A stretch of DNA of 64,000 bases from Schaedlerella arabinosiphila (GCF_003885045.1 NZ_RHJS01000002.1:3898501-3962500), one strand, 5' to 3'. Shown: positions 42,270 to 53,100, numbered from the stretch's first letter. Notes: a model not told the origin generated them from the letters alone. Numbers and translations are program-made.

Positions 42270-44460
42270 CGCCTATTTTTTCCAGGTTCATGGATTTCAT
42301 CATATCCCACATTCCCTGACCGGGATTTATCTTCATGTTCATGGCCAGCTTGACTGCCTCTGCCACAATGGCAAATGCTTCCGGGCATTTGGATATTTCT
42401 TCCAGTGTATCCCTGATACTGTATTTTCCTTCCGGAAATTCCATGGGCGCTTTCAGATCCAGATCTCCTGCCAGCTTAAACCAGTTTGCCACGCCTTCCG
42501 CCCTCTCATTGACCTCAGGCAGCACGTAGATGTCTGGCTCCTTCTCCACCTTTTCCAGCGTTATGCTGTCTTTCAGACCTCTGGAAACCGCTGTCACAAT
42601 GTTCTGTCCTTCCTCCAGGGCCACCCGGAACACAAACACCTTGTCCGCAGATTTTTCGTCTGCCAGCTTTCCGTTCAGATACAGCGCCACCGAAGGCAGG
42701 TTGGAGTAAACCCGAATCTCCGTTGTCTCACCGGCCCGCTGCGCATAGCGCCTTCCGCAGAGATGAAGCATGGGGGTTTTGCTCCAGTAAGCCTGATAGA
42801 TATAGAAGCTGTCTTTTTTCGTCTTCCGATCCATGGTCACCAGACCTTTATTGTTCCGTCCTGCCACGCCGCCCTCGTCACGCGCCGCGCAGCCGAAGTC
42901 AAACATATTCCAGACATGGCTGGACCAGATCCAGGGACGTTCCTCCAGCATTTTTGCCATATGCTCATGGTACAGCGCCTGGTATTCCTCACTGTAATCC
43001 TTACAGGCCGGGTTGGGTCCGTGGTAGGTGATGATCCCCTCGCATCCGTATTCGGACAGCCCTAAGCAGATGTCAGGGTGGGTTTCATGAAAATGATCCA
43101 TCCAGGGGCCGTTATCCTCCATCCTGCCGCCGTACCAGCCGAAATAATGGTTGTAGCTCTCCACATCCGTAATACCATGCAGCGGGCTGTCCTCAGGCGT
43201 CATGGTCACATGTGCAATGGTAGTCAGACGGGTATGATCCAGTTCCTTGCAGAGTGCATTCAGCTCCTTGTGGTTCTCCACAAGCTGATCCGAGATGCCG
43301 CCAATCAATATCTCATTGGAGATTCCCCAGAAGCAGATGGACGGATGGTTGTAATTCTGGATGATCAGCTCCTTCATCTGGCTGATGCAGTTCTGATGCG
43401 CATCCGGATCCGGGTTAAACACACTGATAAACGGAATCTCCGCCCATACCACGAATCCCATCTCGTCACAGGCATCATAAAAGTCCTGGGAGTGCTGGTA
43501 GTGGGCCAGCCGGATGGTATTCGCACCCAGCGCTTTGATCATCCGCGCATCCTCGTAGTGTTCCTCCTTTGTGAGGGCATTTCCTTTATAGAGCCTGTCC
43601 TGGTGCCGGCTTACTCCCCGCAGAGGCGTCTCCTTCCCATTGAGGATAAATCCTTTGTCAGGATCACAGGAAAAGCTTCTCACCCCCACCCGTGCGGACA
43701 CTTCATCCCAGGCTTCGTTCCTCCGCTGCAGAATCGCCGTAACCGTATACAAATAGGGGCTGTTAATCTCCCAGCGGTGGGCGTCGGGAACATAGAGCGT
43801 AAGCTTCGTATCATCCACCGGGCGGACGCCTCCGGCCACTTCCTTTCCATGGATATCCCGGACGGAATACATCACCGTAAAATTGTCATCCCCGTTGACG
43901 ACCCAGGATTCCAGCTCAAACTCCGCTCCGCCGTCCTCACACGGTTTCGGCGTAACCTGGATTCCCGGCCCCCCGTAATAGTCCAGTTCAAAATGAACCG
44001 CCGGTACGCTGATCAGGCTGACTCCTCTGTAGAGCCCGCCGTAAAATGTAAAGTCCGCGGAATGGGGATAAACGCTGCTCTTGTTTTCGTTGCTGCAGGC
44101 AATTGCCAGAAGGTTGTCCTCATCGTTTCTGCACAGGTCCGTAATGTCCGCGCGGAATGCAGAATACCCGCCTTCGTGATAAACCGCCTCCCTGCCGTTC
44201 ACATATACAGCAGCCTGCTGCCCTGCTGCCGGGATTTCCACATAAACCCGCCCGCCTTCCAGCGGCTGCTGCGGCGTACAAAAGCTCCTGGCATACCAGC
44301 ACTTTCCCCGTGCATAGCTTCCGTTTCCGTCATGACCGTCCACCGCGTTCCAGGTATGGGGCAGGTCGATCCGCTGCCAGTCCTTTGGCAGCTTCGCCGG
44401 CAGCCCCGCATCCTCGCGTATAAATCTCCAGTCCTGGTTTAAGTTGATCCGATTCCGCAT
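42193..44460 (-). CDS. GH2 glycosidase (beta-galactosidase/glucuronidase type) with C-terminal helical tail
   Basis: 755 residues. Sugar-binding domain (about 1-155), Ig-like domain (about 165-262), TIM barrel (about 265-570), Ig-like domain, and an unusual final 85 residues of predicted helices (SIRDTLEEISKC, AEAVKLAMNMK, MVPEGFVESLNAKL). Acid/base E383 in WGISNEI; nucleophile E470 in LSEYGCEG; RLAHYQHS is the substrate-side loop. No signal peptide, so it is cytoplasmic. Substrate could be a beta-galactoside, beta-glucuronide or beta-mannoside. The last 24 codons and terminator are duplicated at 40.1-40.3 kb. Confidence 0.92.
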   Translation of the reverse strand: MRNRINLNQDWRFIREDAGLPAKLPKDWQRIDLPHTWNAVDGHDGNGSYARGKCWYARSFCTPQQPLEGGRVYVEIPAAGQQAAVYVNGREAVYHEGGYSAFRADITDLCRNDEDNLLAIACSNENKSSVYPHSADFTFYGGLYRGVSLISVPAVHFELDYYGGPGIQVTPKPCEDGGAEFELESWVVNGDDNFTVMYSVRDIHGKEVAGGVRPVDDTKLTLYVPDAHRWEINSPYLYTVTAILQRRNEAWDEVSARVGVRSFSCDPDKGFILNGKETPLRGVSRHQDRLYKGNALTKEEHYEDARMIKALGANTIRLAHYQHSQDFYDACDEMGFVVWAEIPFISVFNPDPDAHQNCISQMKELIIQNYNHPSICFWGISNEILIGGISDQLVENHKELNALCKELDHTRLTTIAHVTMTPEDSPLHGITDVESYNHYFGWYGGRMEDNGPWMDHFHETHPDICLGLSEYGCEGIITYHGPNPACKDYSEEYQALYHEHMAKMLEERPWIWSSHVWNMFDFGCAARDEGGVAGRNNKGLVTMDRKTKKDSFYIYQAYWSKTPMLHLCGRRYAQRAGETTEIRVYSNLPSVALYLNGKLADEKSADKVFVFRVALEEGQNIVTAVSRGLKDSITLEKVEKEPDIYVLPEVNERAEGVANWFKLAGDLDLKAPMEFPEGKYSIRDTLEEISKCPEAFAIVAEAVKLAMNMKINPGQGMWDMMKSMNLEKIGEMAGSMVPEGFVESLNAKLIKIEKV

Positions 44461-44554
44461 ACTGTTCCTCCTCCAGCCCTTTTCTTATACTGAATCAAAG
44501 CTGTTTTCATTTCCGAAAAAAGTATGTCCCGTTTCCGGCAAAAATATTCCGTTT

Positions 44555-45376
44555 TTACTTCATCCGAATTCCCTGTTCCAGTATCTCTATCTTTCTTTCT
44601 TTTAAAAGCCTTCCCACACCCCGCTTAAAGGCCGCCTTGCTCATTCCAAATTCCTGCCGGATCTTCTCCGGGTCCGCTTTATCGGTAAACGGCAGCTCCC
44701 CGCCGTATCCCCGGATCACTTCCAGAATCTTTTCCGCATCCTTGTCCATCTGCTCCGGGATCTTTTCCCGCAGATTTAAGTCCAGCTTGCCGTCTTCCTT
44801 CACCGCGGTCACCCGGGCCTCTATGCGGTCTCCCACACGGAGCCTGCCCACCGCGTCCTTCTTCGGGATCAGGGCGGAATACTGGTCGTCCACTGCCACG
44901 AAGATTCCAAAATTGTCGCTGGTATCGTAAATAAGCCCTGTTACTTTATCATCCCTTTTATAAGGCGAATCTGTCCGCAGCAGGTGGTACACCTTCATGG
45001 TAGCGCACAATCTCTCGCTTTTATCAATATACAGGGACACCAGGCAGGAGTCCCCCTTCTGTACCTTCGCGGTCTGCTGTTTAAACGGCAGGAACAGATC
45101 CTTGTCCAGCCCCCATTCCAGAAATGCGCCCATTTTGCTTGTATCCGCCACCTTAAGCACCGCCAGTCCTCCCAGGGTCAGCTTCGGCTCATACGTGGTG
45201 GCGATCAGACGGTCATCGGAATCCTTATACAAAAAGACTTCCACCGGGTCTCCCGGTTCAATCCCTTCAGGAACCTGCTTTTTCGGCAGAAGGACCCTTT
45301 GCTCGTCATTTCCCAGATAGACGCCGAAAGCCACCTGTTTGACAACGGTCAGCACCTGTTTTTCTCCTAATCTCAT
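44555..45376 (-). CDS. cvfB: CvfB-family S1 RNA-binding protein
   Basis: 273 residues. Repeated S1/OB-type domains (VAFGVYLGND, TSKMGAFLEWGLDKDLFLPF, TSDNFGIFVAVDDQYSALIP) followed by a winged-helix C-terminus (SKAAFKRGVGRLLKERKIEI). This is the CvfB layout; in staphylococci CvfB binds RNA and affects virulence gene expression. Cytoplasmic. Precedes no obvious partner; the GH2 gene lies upstream with its own direction and start. Confidence 0.88.
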   Translation of the reverse strand: MRLGEKQVLTVVKQVAFGVYLGNDEQRVLLPKKQVPEGIEPGDPVEVFLYKDSDDRLIATTYEPKLTLGGLAVLKVADTSKMGAFLEWGLDKDLFLPFKQQTAKVQKGDSCLVSLYIDKSERLCATMKVYHLLRTDSPYKRDDKVTGLIYDTSDNFGIFVAVDDQYSALIPKKDAVGRLRVGDRIEARVTAVKEDGKLDLNLREKIPEQMDKDAEKILEVIRGYGGELPFTDKADPEKIRQEFGMSKAAFKRGVGRLLKERKIEILEQGIRMK

Positions 45377-45426
45377 TTCCCATTCCTTTCATTCTGTAAC
45401 CATTTCATTTTTCATACTTCAACACA

Positions 45427-46809
45427 TCAGTCTGCAGCCTGCACGCAGTTCAGGATGTGCCGCGCCACATGCACCCCGCTGGCCGACGCATGGGACAGGG
45501 AATGGGTCACGCCGCTGCCGTCCCCGATCACATACAGCCCTTTATAGGGTGTTTCCAGGTTCTCGTCAATATTCACTTCCATATTGTAGAATTTCACCTC
45601 TACGCCGTAGAGAAGCGTATCGTCATTGGCCGTCCCCTGGGCAATCTTATCCAGGGCATAGATCATCTCGATCAGGCCGTCCAGGATTCTCTTCGGCAGG
45701 ACAAGGCTCAGGTCTCCGGGCGTAGCCGCCAGCGTGGGGCGCACCAGCCCTTCCTCAATCCGCTTCCAGTTGCTTCGGCGTCCCCGGATCAAATCTCCGA
45801 AACGCTGTACGATCACGCCGCCTCCCAGCATATTGGACAGCCGGGCGATGCTTTCCCCGTACCCGTTGCTGTCCTTGAAGGGCTCGGAAAAATGTTTTGC
45901 CACCAGAAGGGCGAAGTTGGTATTCTCCGTCTGCTTCTCCGGGTCCTCATAGCTGTGCCCGTTGACCGTCACAATCCCCTTGGTATTTTCATTGACCACG
46001 ATGCCGTAGGGATTCATGCAGAATGTCCGCACATTGTCCTCAAATTTTTCCGTCCGGTATACGATCTTGCTCTCATACAATTCATCGGTCAGGTGGGAAA
46101 AAATCTCCGCCGGAAGCTCCACGCGCACGCCGATGTCCACCCGGTTGGAGCTGGTCGGGATATTCAGCTCCTGGCAGACCTCTTCCATCCATTTGCTGCC
46201 GCTCCTGCCTACGGAAACGATACATTTATCGCAGTCGTCGGACTGCTCCCCGCAGTACACACGGTATCCCTGTTCCAGCAATTCGATATGATCCACCTGA
46301 TGATGGAAACGGAACTCCACCTGATCCTTTAACTCGGCATACAGGTTTTCCAGAACCACGTAGTTGATGTCCGTTCCCAGATGACGCACGGACGCGTTCA
46401 GCAGATTCAGCTTGTTCTGCAGACAGAGCTTGCGGAACTTGGAGCCTGCGGTCGTATACATCTTTGTCCCTTCGCCGCCGTGGGAAATATTGATCTCGTC
46501 CACGTATTCCATAAGGGAAATGGCCTCTTTTTTTCCAATATGCTCGTGCAGTGTCCCGCCGAAATCGTTGGTGATATTATATTTTCCGTCGGAAAACGCG
46601 CCTGCCCCGCCGAACCCGCTCATGATCGCGCAGGTTTTACAGTTTACGCAGCTTTTCACCTTCTCCCCGTCAATGGGGCAGTTCCGCTTCTCCAGCGGGC
46701 TTCCCGTCTCAAACACGGCAATTTTTAAATCCTTGTTTCCCTTTACCAGTTCATACGCGGAAAAAATCCCTCCCGGGCCCGCGCCTATTATAATCACATC
46801 GTACTTCAT
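45427..46809 (-). CDS. FAD-dependent dehydrogenase, COG2509 type
   Basis: 460 residues. N-terminal FAD motif IIIGAGPGGIFSAYEL, a cysteine-bearing segment (NCPIDGEKVKSCVNCKTC), GFGGAGAFSDGKYN and a C-terminal GDGSGVTHSLSHASASGVHVA. This matches the uncharacterised FAD-dependent dehydrogenases common in Clostridia. The reaction is not known to me. RBS AAAGGAG. Same strand as cvfB and the thioesterase, with short gaps. Confidence 0.85.
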   Translation of the reverse strand: MKYDVIIIGAGPGGIFSAYELVKGNKDLKIAVFETGSPLEKRNCPIDGEKVKSCVNCKTCAIMSGFGGAGAFSDGKYNITNDFGGTLHEHIGKKEAISLMEYVDEINISHGGEGTKMYTTAGSKFRKLCLQNKLNLLNASVRHLGTDINYVVLENLYAELKDQVEFRFHHQVDHIELLEQGYRVYCGEQSDDCDKCIVSVGRSGSKWMEEVCQELNIPTSSNRVDIGVRVELPAEIFSHLTDELYESKIVYRTEKFEDNVRTFCMNPYGIVVNENTKGIVTVNGHSYEDPEKQTENTNFALLVAKHFSEPFKDSNGYGESIARLSNMLGGGVIVQRFGDLIRGRRSNWKRIEEGLVRPTLAATPGDLSLVLPKRILDGLIEMIYALDKIAQGTANDDTLLYGVEVKFYNMEVNIDENLETPYKGLYVIGDGSGVTHSLSHASASGVHVARHILNCVQAAD

Positions 46810-46893
46810 CTTTTTCGCTCCTTTACTGTTGATCTCCTGCCAACCTCTTTTCTCTGCCTTTTGCCTGTCCTGCTTTCCCGGCCTCCGGCTTTC

Positions 46894-47598
46894 TCATTTC
46901 AGCTCCGCCACCACATATGCATGGCCCGCTTCATCGCACAGCTCCACCACCGTCCGTCCCTCTTCCCGGGAAACCTTTGGGAAAATGATGTCTCCCATGA
47001 CCGCGGACTTTTTGTAATCGACCCGCAGCTTATGAACCTCCATCTCTCCTGGGAGCACGTCCATCACCATCTGGATATACTGGCTGTTATTGACATGCTC
47101 GTTGGTATCAATATGAGCCCTTCTCACGGGAAACGGCTCCAGTGCCTGCCCCTCTTGCGAAAGCCCGATCTTCCTGCCCTCGTACTCCATCTCCAAGGGG
47201 TCTTCCAGGCCGTAGGGCGCGATTTCCTCCTCCCCGGGCTTTATGGGACGCCCGGTCTGCGCGTCCATGAAAACCCAGATGGAATTGGCGCAGGCCAGCC
47301 GGTCTCCATCCGCATCATCTATGTAAAAATTCCGGTTTCCGAAAAATCCCCTGAATCCCGTAGCCATTGTCCCCACCGTGATCCGCTCACCCAGCTTCGG
47401 AAAACGGCGGATCTCCACCTGCCAGTAGGACAGGAGCCACACCCGATGCCTTTCCCGCAGGGCGGCCAGTCCCACTCCGATGTCCTCCGACTGAAAGGTA
47501 CTGCAGTCCTGCAGATAATTCATCATGGCCGGCAGGGTCAGTGTCCCCTTGTGGTCTACTTCGCTGTATCTTACTCTGCTGTCAAATGTATAAATCAT
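46894..47598 (-). CDS. Acyl-ACP thioesterase (FatA/FatB family)
   Basis: 234 residues forming two hot-dog domains. N-terminal VRYSEVDHKGTLTLPAMMNYLQD and the catalytic Asn/His block RAHIDTNEHVNNSQYI are typical of bacterial acyl-ACP thioesterases, which release fatty acids from acyl-ACP. WVFMDAQTGRPIKP is the usual hinge region. Start ATG overlaps the spoIIR stop by four bases (ATGA), so the two are translationally coupled, which is a curious pairing. Confidence 0.92.
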   Translation of the reverse strand: MIYTFDSRVRYSEVDHKGTLTLPAMMNYLQDCSTFQSEDIGVGLAALRERHRVWLLSYWQVEIRRFPKLGERITVGTMATGFRGFFGNRNFYIDDADGDRLACANSIWVFMDAQTGRPIKPGEEEIAPYGLEDPLEMEYEGRKIGLSQEGQALEPFPVRRAHIDTNEHVNNSQYIQMVMDVLPGEMEVHKLRVDYKKSAVMGDIIFPKVSREEGRTVVELCDEAGHAYVVAELK

Positions 47599-48278
47599 TG
47601 CTTTTTATCCTTTCCGCGCTCCAGAAAGTACCATTTGATCCGAAAATCCGTCTCTGTCGTAATCTGCGCATACTCCTCTTCCGTCAGTACGTTTTGAAGC
47701 TTCTGCTTTCCTTCCTCGGGAACCACCGCGTTTGCCGCATCCAAAAAGCAAAGGCTCGGGTACAGCACACACCACCAGTTATGCCCTTTTGCGTCTCCGA
47801 GTTCGATCCGGAGCGCCTCATAGTTTCCCGCCGGAAATGTCATGTCCCCGTAGGTCCTGTCCGGAAACCAGCATGTCGTAACCGCGGCATGAACCGGATA
47901 ATCATATCCCTCTTTCGAAACGATCTCTCTGCCCACGTCTTCCAGTTCATCCGCGTGCCTTCGAATCCAGCGGACTGTCTCCCGTACGTCCAATGTCTCC
48001 GGCATCTCCCCTTCCAGGAAATCCAGAATCCCGTCCCGCACCGTAAGTTTCAGCGTCTGATCCTCTTCACTGTCGCTGTTGGCCAGGATATGGAACCGCA
48101 GAACCTCCTCTGCCAGATGTTCCTGCATCCGCCCCTCTGCCGCCATGCCGCTTCTCCACATCACAAACCAGGTGACCAGCGCCGCGAGCAGCAGCGAGAG
48201 CACAAGGATCATATACCGCTCCGGGTTCCGGCTTCCAATGCCCTCTGTTTTGTATCTGTCTGCACGATATTCTTCCAT
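47595..48278 (-). CDS. spoIIR: Stage II sporulation protein R
   Basis: About 227 residues from ATG 48276-48278, ten bases after GGAGG. One N-terminal membrane/signal segment (ILVLSLLLAALVTWFVMW), then the SpoIIR domain: VLRFHILANSDSEEDQTLKL, VRDGILDFL and a C-terminal KWYFLE. SpoIIR is secreted from the forespore and triggers SpoIIGA to process pro-sigma-E in the mother cell, so the organism is a genetic spore former. Overlaps the thioesterase start by 4 bases. Confidence 0.95.
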   Translation of the reverse strand: MEEYRADRYKTEGIGSRNPERYMILVLSLLLAALVTWFVMWRSGMAAEGRMQEHLAEEVLRFHILANSDSEEDQTLKLTVRDGILDFLEGEMPETLDVRETVRWIRRHADELEDVGREIVSKEGYDYPVHAAVTTCWFPDRTYGDMTFPAGNYEALRIELGDAKGHNWWCVLYPSLCFLDAANAVVPEEGKQKLQNVLTEEEYAQITTETDFRIKWYFLERGKDKKQ

Positions 48279-48414
48279 ATGTAACTTCCTCCATCCTTTC
48301 AGCCTTCGAAATCCCCGATCCGGCTCCCGTCCCGATCCGTATTGCAAAGAACTGTCTGATATCGAAAGTATTGCCTGTTTTCCGGCAAGTATTCCGCTTC
48401 GGAATACTTTTTCG

Positions 48415-49089
48415 CTATTCCTGCCCCCGCAGAATACCGCTGACTCTTTTTACCTGATTGTCGATGTGCTGGCAGGTGATCCGGGTCGCCTGTTCCACCT
48501 CGCTGTTCTCAATGGCGCGGATGATCTCCCGGTGCTCCTCCAAAAGCTTCGGATGACACTCTTTCCTCTTTAGATATTCTGCCCGGTAACGGTACATCTG
48601 TTCCCGAAAATTGCTCAGCAGTTGAATCAGCCTCTGGTTGTCCGTCGCCAGATAGATGACGTCATGAAATGCCACATCGGCTTCGGCAACCACCGTAATA
48701 TCGTCATGTCCCAGAACCTTTTCAAAATCCTCTTCTGCTTTTTTCAGCTCCGAAAGTCCCTGTGCGCCCATTCTCTCGCAGGCAAGCCGCACCGAAAGCG
48801 CTTCCAGGGAACGCCGTACCTCCAGCACGTCCCGCAGGCTCTTCTCCGTAATCTGAGCCACCTCCGCGCCGCGCCTTGGGATGATCAGCACCAGTCCCTC
48901 CAATTCCAGCTTCCGGATGGCCTCGCGAATGGGTGTCCGGCTGACTCCCAGCTTGTTGGCAAGCTTGATCTCCATAAGCCGTTCTCCCGGCTTTAACTCT
49001 CCCCGCAGGATTGCCTGGCGCAGGGTGTTGAATACCACGTCCCGAAGAGGCAGAAAGTCATTCATGTTTATTTCAAATCCAGGCTCCAT
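48415..49089 (-). CDS. GntR-family regulator, FCD (FadR) subfamily
   Basis: 224 residues. Winged HTH: RQAILRGELKPGERLMEIKL, KLGVSRTPIREAIRKLE, LVLIIPRRGAEV. The C-terminal all-helical FCD domain (about 85-215) has the metal/ligand residues in ADVAFHDVIYLAT and HREIIRAI. FCD regulators bind organic acids or fatty-acid derivatives. It starts three bases after ispE, so it is co-expressed with it. A 136-base spacer on the other side has a strong stem-loop AGTATTCCG / CGGAATACT (about 48387-48410) but no gene. Confidence 0.9.
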   Translation of the reverse strand: MEPGFEINMNDFLPLRDVVFNTLRQAILRGELKPGERLMEIKLANKLGVSRTPIREAIRKLELEGLVLIIPRRGAEVAQITEKSLRDVLEVRRSLEALSVRLACERMGAQGLSELKKAEEDFEKVLGHDDITVVAEADVAFHDVIYLATDNQRLIQLLSNFREQMYRYRAEYLKRKECHPKLLEEHREIIRAIENSEVEQATRITCQHIDNQVKRVSGILRGQE

Positions 49090-49092
49090 CCG

Positions 49093-49968
49093 TCATTCCC
49101 TCCTTGCATTATGTACATTGGTCACATAGACCTGTTTCGCCAGGGCTTTTTTTCTGATCCTTTCCTGTGCGGCTCTCGCCTTCATTTTATTTTCAAACAG
49201 GCCGAACACAGTAGGCCCGCTCCCGCTCATCATGGCGTTCAACGCGCCTGCCGAAAGCATTTCTTCCTTGATCTCCCGGATCACAGGGTATTTTGGGATC
49301 GTCACATCCTCCAGAACATTTCCCATGCAGGCCGCCGTGTCCCTCAGACTGCCCCGCTGCAATGCCCGGATCAGACCGTCGATGTCCGGATGGCTGACGA
49401 TTTCTTTCGAATCCAGCGCTTCATACACGACTCTGGTTGACACGCTGATGGGCGGCTTTGCGATCAGCACCGCACACCTGGGGATCGAAGGAAGAACCGT
49501 CAGCTTTTCCCCGATTCCTTCTGCCAGTACCGTACCGCGCATAATACAGTAGGGCACGTCCGCCCCCAGCTTCACGCCCCGTTCCATCAGTTCTTCCCGT
49601 GTCAGATGCAGCCCGAACAGCCGGTTCATACCGAAGAGTACTGCAGCCGCATTGGCGCTGCCCCCGGCCATCCCTGCCGCCACAGGAATATGCTTCTCCA
49701 GGGTGATGCGCACCCCTCCCGGCAGGTCAAATTCCTCCAGCATCATCTGAGCGGCCTTGTAGGCAATATTTCCCGAATCATCCGGCAGGTAATACAGGTT
49801 GGAGGACAGTTCAATCCCCGGTTCTTCCCTGGATTCCAGCTTTACGTTATCGTACAGGTAGACGGACTGCATGACCATGCGCACGTCGTGATACCCGTCC
49901 TCTCTTCTTCCCAGCACGTCCAGCCCCAGATTAATTTTTGCAAGCGCTTTTAAGTCCATATGTCTCAT
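49093..49968 (-). CDS. ispE: 4-diphosphocytidyl-2-C-methyl-D-erythritol kinase
   Basis: About 291 residues from ATG 49966-49968, seven bases after GGAGG. GHMP kinase. Motif 1 KALAKINLGLDVLGRREDGYH; ATP loop PVAAGMAGGSANAAA; motif 3 MMSGSGPTVFGLF. Phosphorylates CDP-methylerythritol in the non-mevalonate isoprenoid pathway. Immediately followed by the GntR regulator. Confidence 0.95.
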   Translation of the reverse strand: MRHMDLKALAKINLGLDVLGRREDGYHDVRMVMQSVYLYDNVKLESREEPGIELSSNLYYLPDDSGNIAYKAAQMMLEEFDLPGGVRITLEKHIPVAAGMAGGSANAAAVLFGMNRLFGLHLTREELMERGVKLGADVPYCIMRGTVLAEGIGEKLTVLPSIPRCAVLIAKPPISVSTRVVYEALDSKEIVSHPDIDGLIRALQRGSLRDTAACMGNVLEDVTIPKYPVIREIKEEMLSAGALNAMMSGSGPTVFGLFENKMKARAAQERIRKKALAKQVYVTNVHNARRE

Positions 49969-50041
49969 ATCCCGTCCTCCAACCATCTATTTCCCTGAGT
50001 CGGCCTGATTCCTCATGCTGCCGCTGTTTTGATTCATTATA

Positions 50042-50093
50042 AAAATCCTCATTAGCAAGGTTCGCCATGGAGCCGCATTCTAATGAGGATTTT
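50042..50093. terminator. Bidirectional terminator between the TPR-AAA+ gene and ispE
   Basis: Perfect 14-bp arms AAAATCCTCATTAG / CTAATGAGGATTTT around a 24-base loop. On the minus strand the TTTT end follows the giant gene's stop by about 15 bases. Confidence 0.8.
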
Positions 50094-50107
50094 ACCATAC
50101 AAGCTGA

Positions 50108-53100
50108 TTAAATAAAATCTTTTTCCGTCAATATGATCCGGTCCGAATCATCCCTGTTTTTCCCTAATACACGCTTCACCAGCTTTTTCGCCGATGCCTT
50201 CTGTGAATGCTCCATCGCCTCGTCCATCACTTCCTTAACCTCCGCAATGGTCACGGCATGGTCTTCCCTCTGCAGCATGTCGATCCGGCTGTACAGCGCA
50301 AGGATACCCATCTCATCAATCTGATATCCGTTTTCCTGCGCGTAGGTCTGACCGAATGTCACAAGCTCGTCATTGATCAGGATCGGAACCTCCAGACGGC
50401 TTGTAAACTTTCTCCGAAATTCCCGGTTGGAGGTCAGAAGCCGGTCCAGGGGCTTCCTCTGGTCTTCCAGCACAATCAGAAGCTCTCCGGTATCCCTCTC
50501 CATCGCCTTATTCACCCGGGCAACCGTCTTTTCATTCATCTTGCCTGCTTTTTCAATGATCAGCGCGCCGCCGTACAGCTTGCTGAAAATGTCGCTGATC
50601 TTTTTCTTATTCAGAGAATCTCCGGTGACAATCGCAACCCTTCCCTGGCGGATGTTCCTCTGCTTCTGGATGGCCTTCACCACATCCACGGCAAGCACGG
50701 TCTTTCCGTTGCCTTTATTTCCGATGATCAGCAGGTTGCCGGTGTTGGAAGTCCCTCTCCGGTTGGTGCAGTTCTTATCCTGTTCCAGTACGTCTACAAG
50801 CTGTTCGCTCATGCCCCGCACCGGTACAAAATAGGAAAACAGCTTCTTCTGTTCCTCGGTCAGCCCTGCCCTTGTACCGATTCCGCTCTGTGTCTTTAAG
50901 TCATATCTTCCATGAACCACAAATCCGGTATCCGACATGGACAAAGCGTCTGAAATCTCGTCCATCGGCAGCGGCGACGTCTTTCCGGTGGCGATGAGCT
51001 TGGCCGTTTCTTTTCTGCTGAGCGGCGTAGACCTGGAGAGAATATCCACCTCTTCTTCCTCGTCCGGAACCTCGCGCTCATCATACCGCCTTCTGGAACC
51101 CTTCTGCGGACGGAACTCATGCTCCAGATTCGCTTCTACGGAAGCCACGTCGTACTCGGCTTCGTCTTCCTCGTAATATTCCTCGTCCCCATCTTCGTAC
51201 TCGTAGTATTCTTCCTCTTCATCCGCGTATTCAAATTCATCCTCGCCGGCATATTCCGCTTCGTAATCCGGGTCGTCCTCATACCCTTCATCGCCGTATC
51301 CGTCTTCATATGCGGATTCCTCGTCCCCGTACGCATCGGCATATTCCCCATATCCGTCCTCGTACTCCTGACTGTCCTCCTCATATGCTTCGGCATACAC
51401 ACCGTCCTCTGCCTCATATCCGCCGTCCTCATATTCCTCTCCGGCGTCTTCATAGTCCCCGGCATACTCCGGTTCTTCTTCCCCGTAGACAGGCTCAGAT
51501 TCATCATAGCCCGCTTCTGCGTCTTCATAATCCCCGGCATATTCCGGTTCTTCTTCCATGTAAGCCGTCTCCCCGGGTTCGTATTCTTCGAATCGGGATT
51601 CCTCTTCTTCATAAACCGGCTCTGCAGACTCGTATTCTTCTCCATACTCCGGCCCGCTCTCTCCGTAGACCGGCTCTGCAGATTCATATTCTTCGAACTG
51701 GGGTTCCGCTTCCTCATAAACCGATTCCGCGGACTCGTATTCCCCGGCGTATTCCGGTTCTGTCTCCTCGTAAGGCATCTCAGCGGATTCGTATTCTCCG
51801 GCGTACTCCGGCTCTTCTTCTGTGTATTCCGTCTCTTCCGGCTCATACTCTCCGGCGTACTCCGGCTCTTCTTCTGTGTATTCCGTCTCTTCCGGCTCAT
51901 ATTCTCCGATGTAGCCGGACTCTTCTTCTGTATATTCCGCGTATTCCGGCTCATACTCTCCGGCATATTCCGGTTCTTCTCCCACGTATTCATCCTCATA
52001 CCCGGGATCACTGTCCTCGTGATATTCTATGGTAAAGCGGCCTCCGGCTTCTTCTCCGCTGATCTCCCCAAACTCCGCTTCTTCGTCGTATTCATCGGCA
52101 GCTTCCTCGTCTCCGCCGAATCTGATCTCTATATCTTCTGTAAATTCCTCTGCTCCCAGGCCGCCTTCCGCATCCGCAGGCAGCTCATCCCCGTACTCAT
52201 CCTCATCCAGAACATCGTCATAATCCTCAAACCACTCCGATGACTCGTCCACACGAAGATTTTCCGCGATTGCCCCCATATTTTCCGGGGTCTCCGGCTC
52301 CTGTCCGGACGGCTCCGGTTCCTGCACTGTCTCTTTTTCTTCAGCAGCAGGCGCAGTCTCCTCCACAGGAATAACGCCTTCAATCTCATCGATCATCCGC
52401 TGAATATCCAACGGTAAGATGGGCTCACCGGCTTTGCTCTTTCCTGATTCCGTGCTCCCATTTTCCGATGTGTATGCAGCCTCCCGCGGCTCGGCAACCT
52501 CCTCGATCTGGATTCCCAAAGTTCCCGGGGAATCCTCTGATACGATCCGTCCGTCCCCGTATTCCTCCGGCTCATCGTCCATATCTGCCATAAGGTCCAG
52601 AAGATTCATCTGGCCTTCTACCTGATCCCTGTGCTCCGCGGCTGCCTTCGGCGTTCCCGCATACTGCACTTCGAACGGCATCTCTTCTTCCTCATCCAGC
52701 TCCTCAATCGTCCTTCTGGCTTCCTCGTCCAGCTCTGCGATGATCTTCCTGGCTTCCTCGTCCAGTTCCGCAATGGCTCCTCCGGCTGTTTCGTCCATAC
52801 CTGCGGCGGCTACGGGGTTTTCCTCCGGCTCTGCAGCCGGCGCTTTAGCTTCCTCTGTCTCTACAGCCGGACTTCCCGCTTCCGCGCCCTGTTCCCCGTG
52901 GGCTCCGGCGGGTTCTCCTCCAATCCCTGCAATGGTGTTCAGCGTGTCCTTATCAATGATTCTGGTATCCCCGCCAAGTCCGGTCTGCAAGGTATCTGTA
53001 TCCCCGCTGTCGGGAATTTGTGTCTCCCGGGTATCCGCCGATTCCTTTTCCAGCGGGACTCCCACGTCCGCATACAGCTCTTCCAGCGTCTTTTCTTCCG

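Noticed and set aside
51480..52000. CRISPR-like spacing in the 54-bp repeats
   Set aside because: Units are in frame, contiguous without unique spacers and encode a low-complexity protein; no cas genes.
51119..52243. 374-codon hydrophobic plus-strand ORF and a 241-codon Pro/Arg/His-rich ORF
   Set aside because: Antisense of the Glu/Tyr repeat region; GAA/GAG/TAC codons read backwards give Phe, Leu, Val, so the apparent membrane protein is an artefact.
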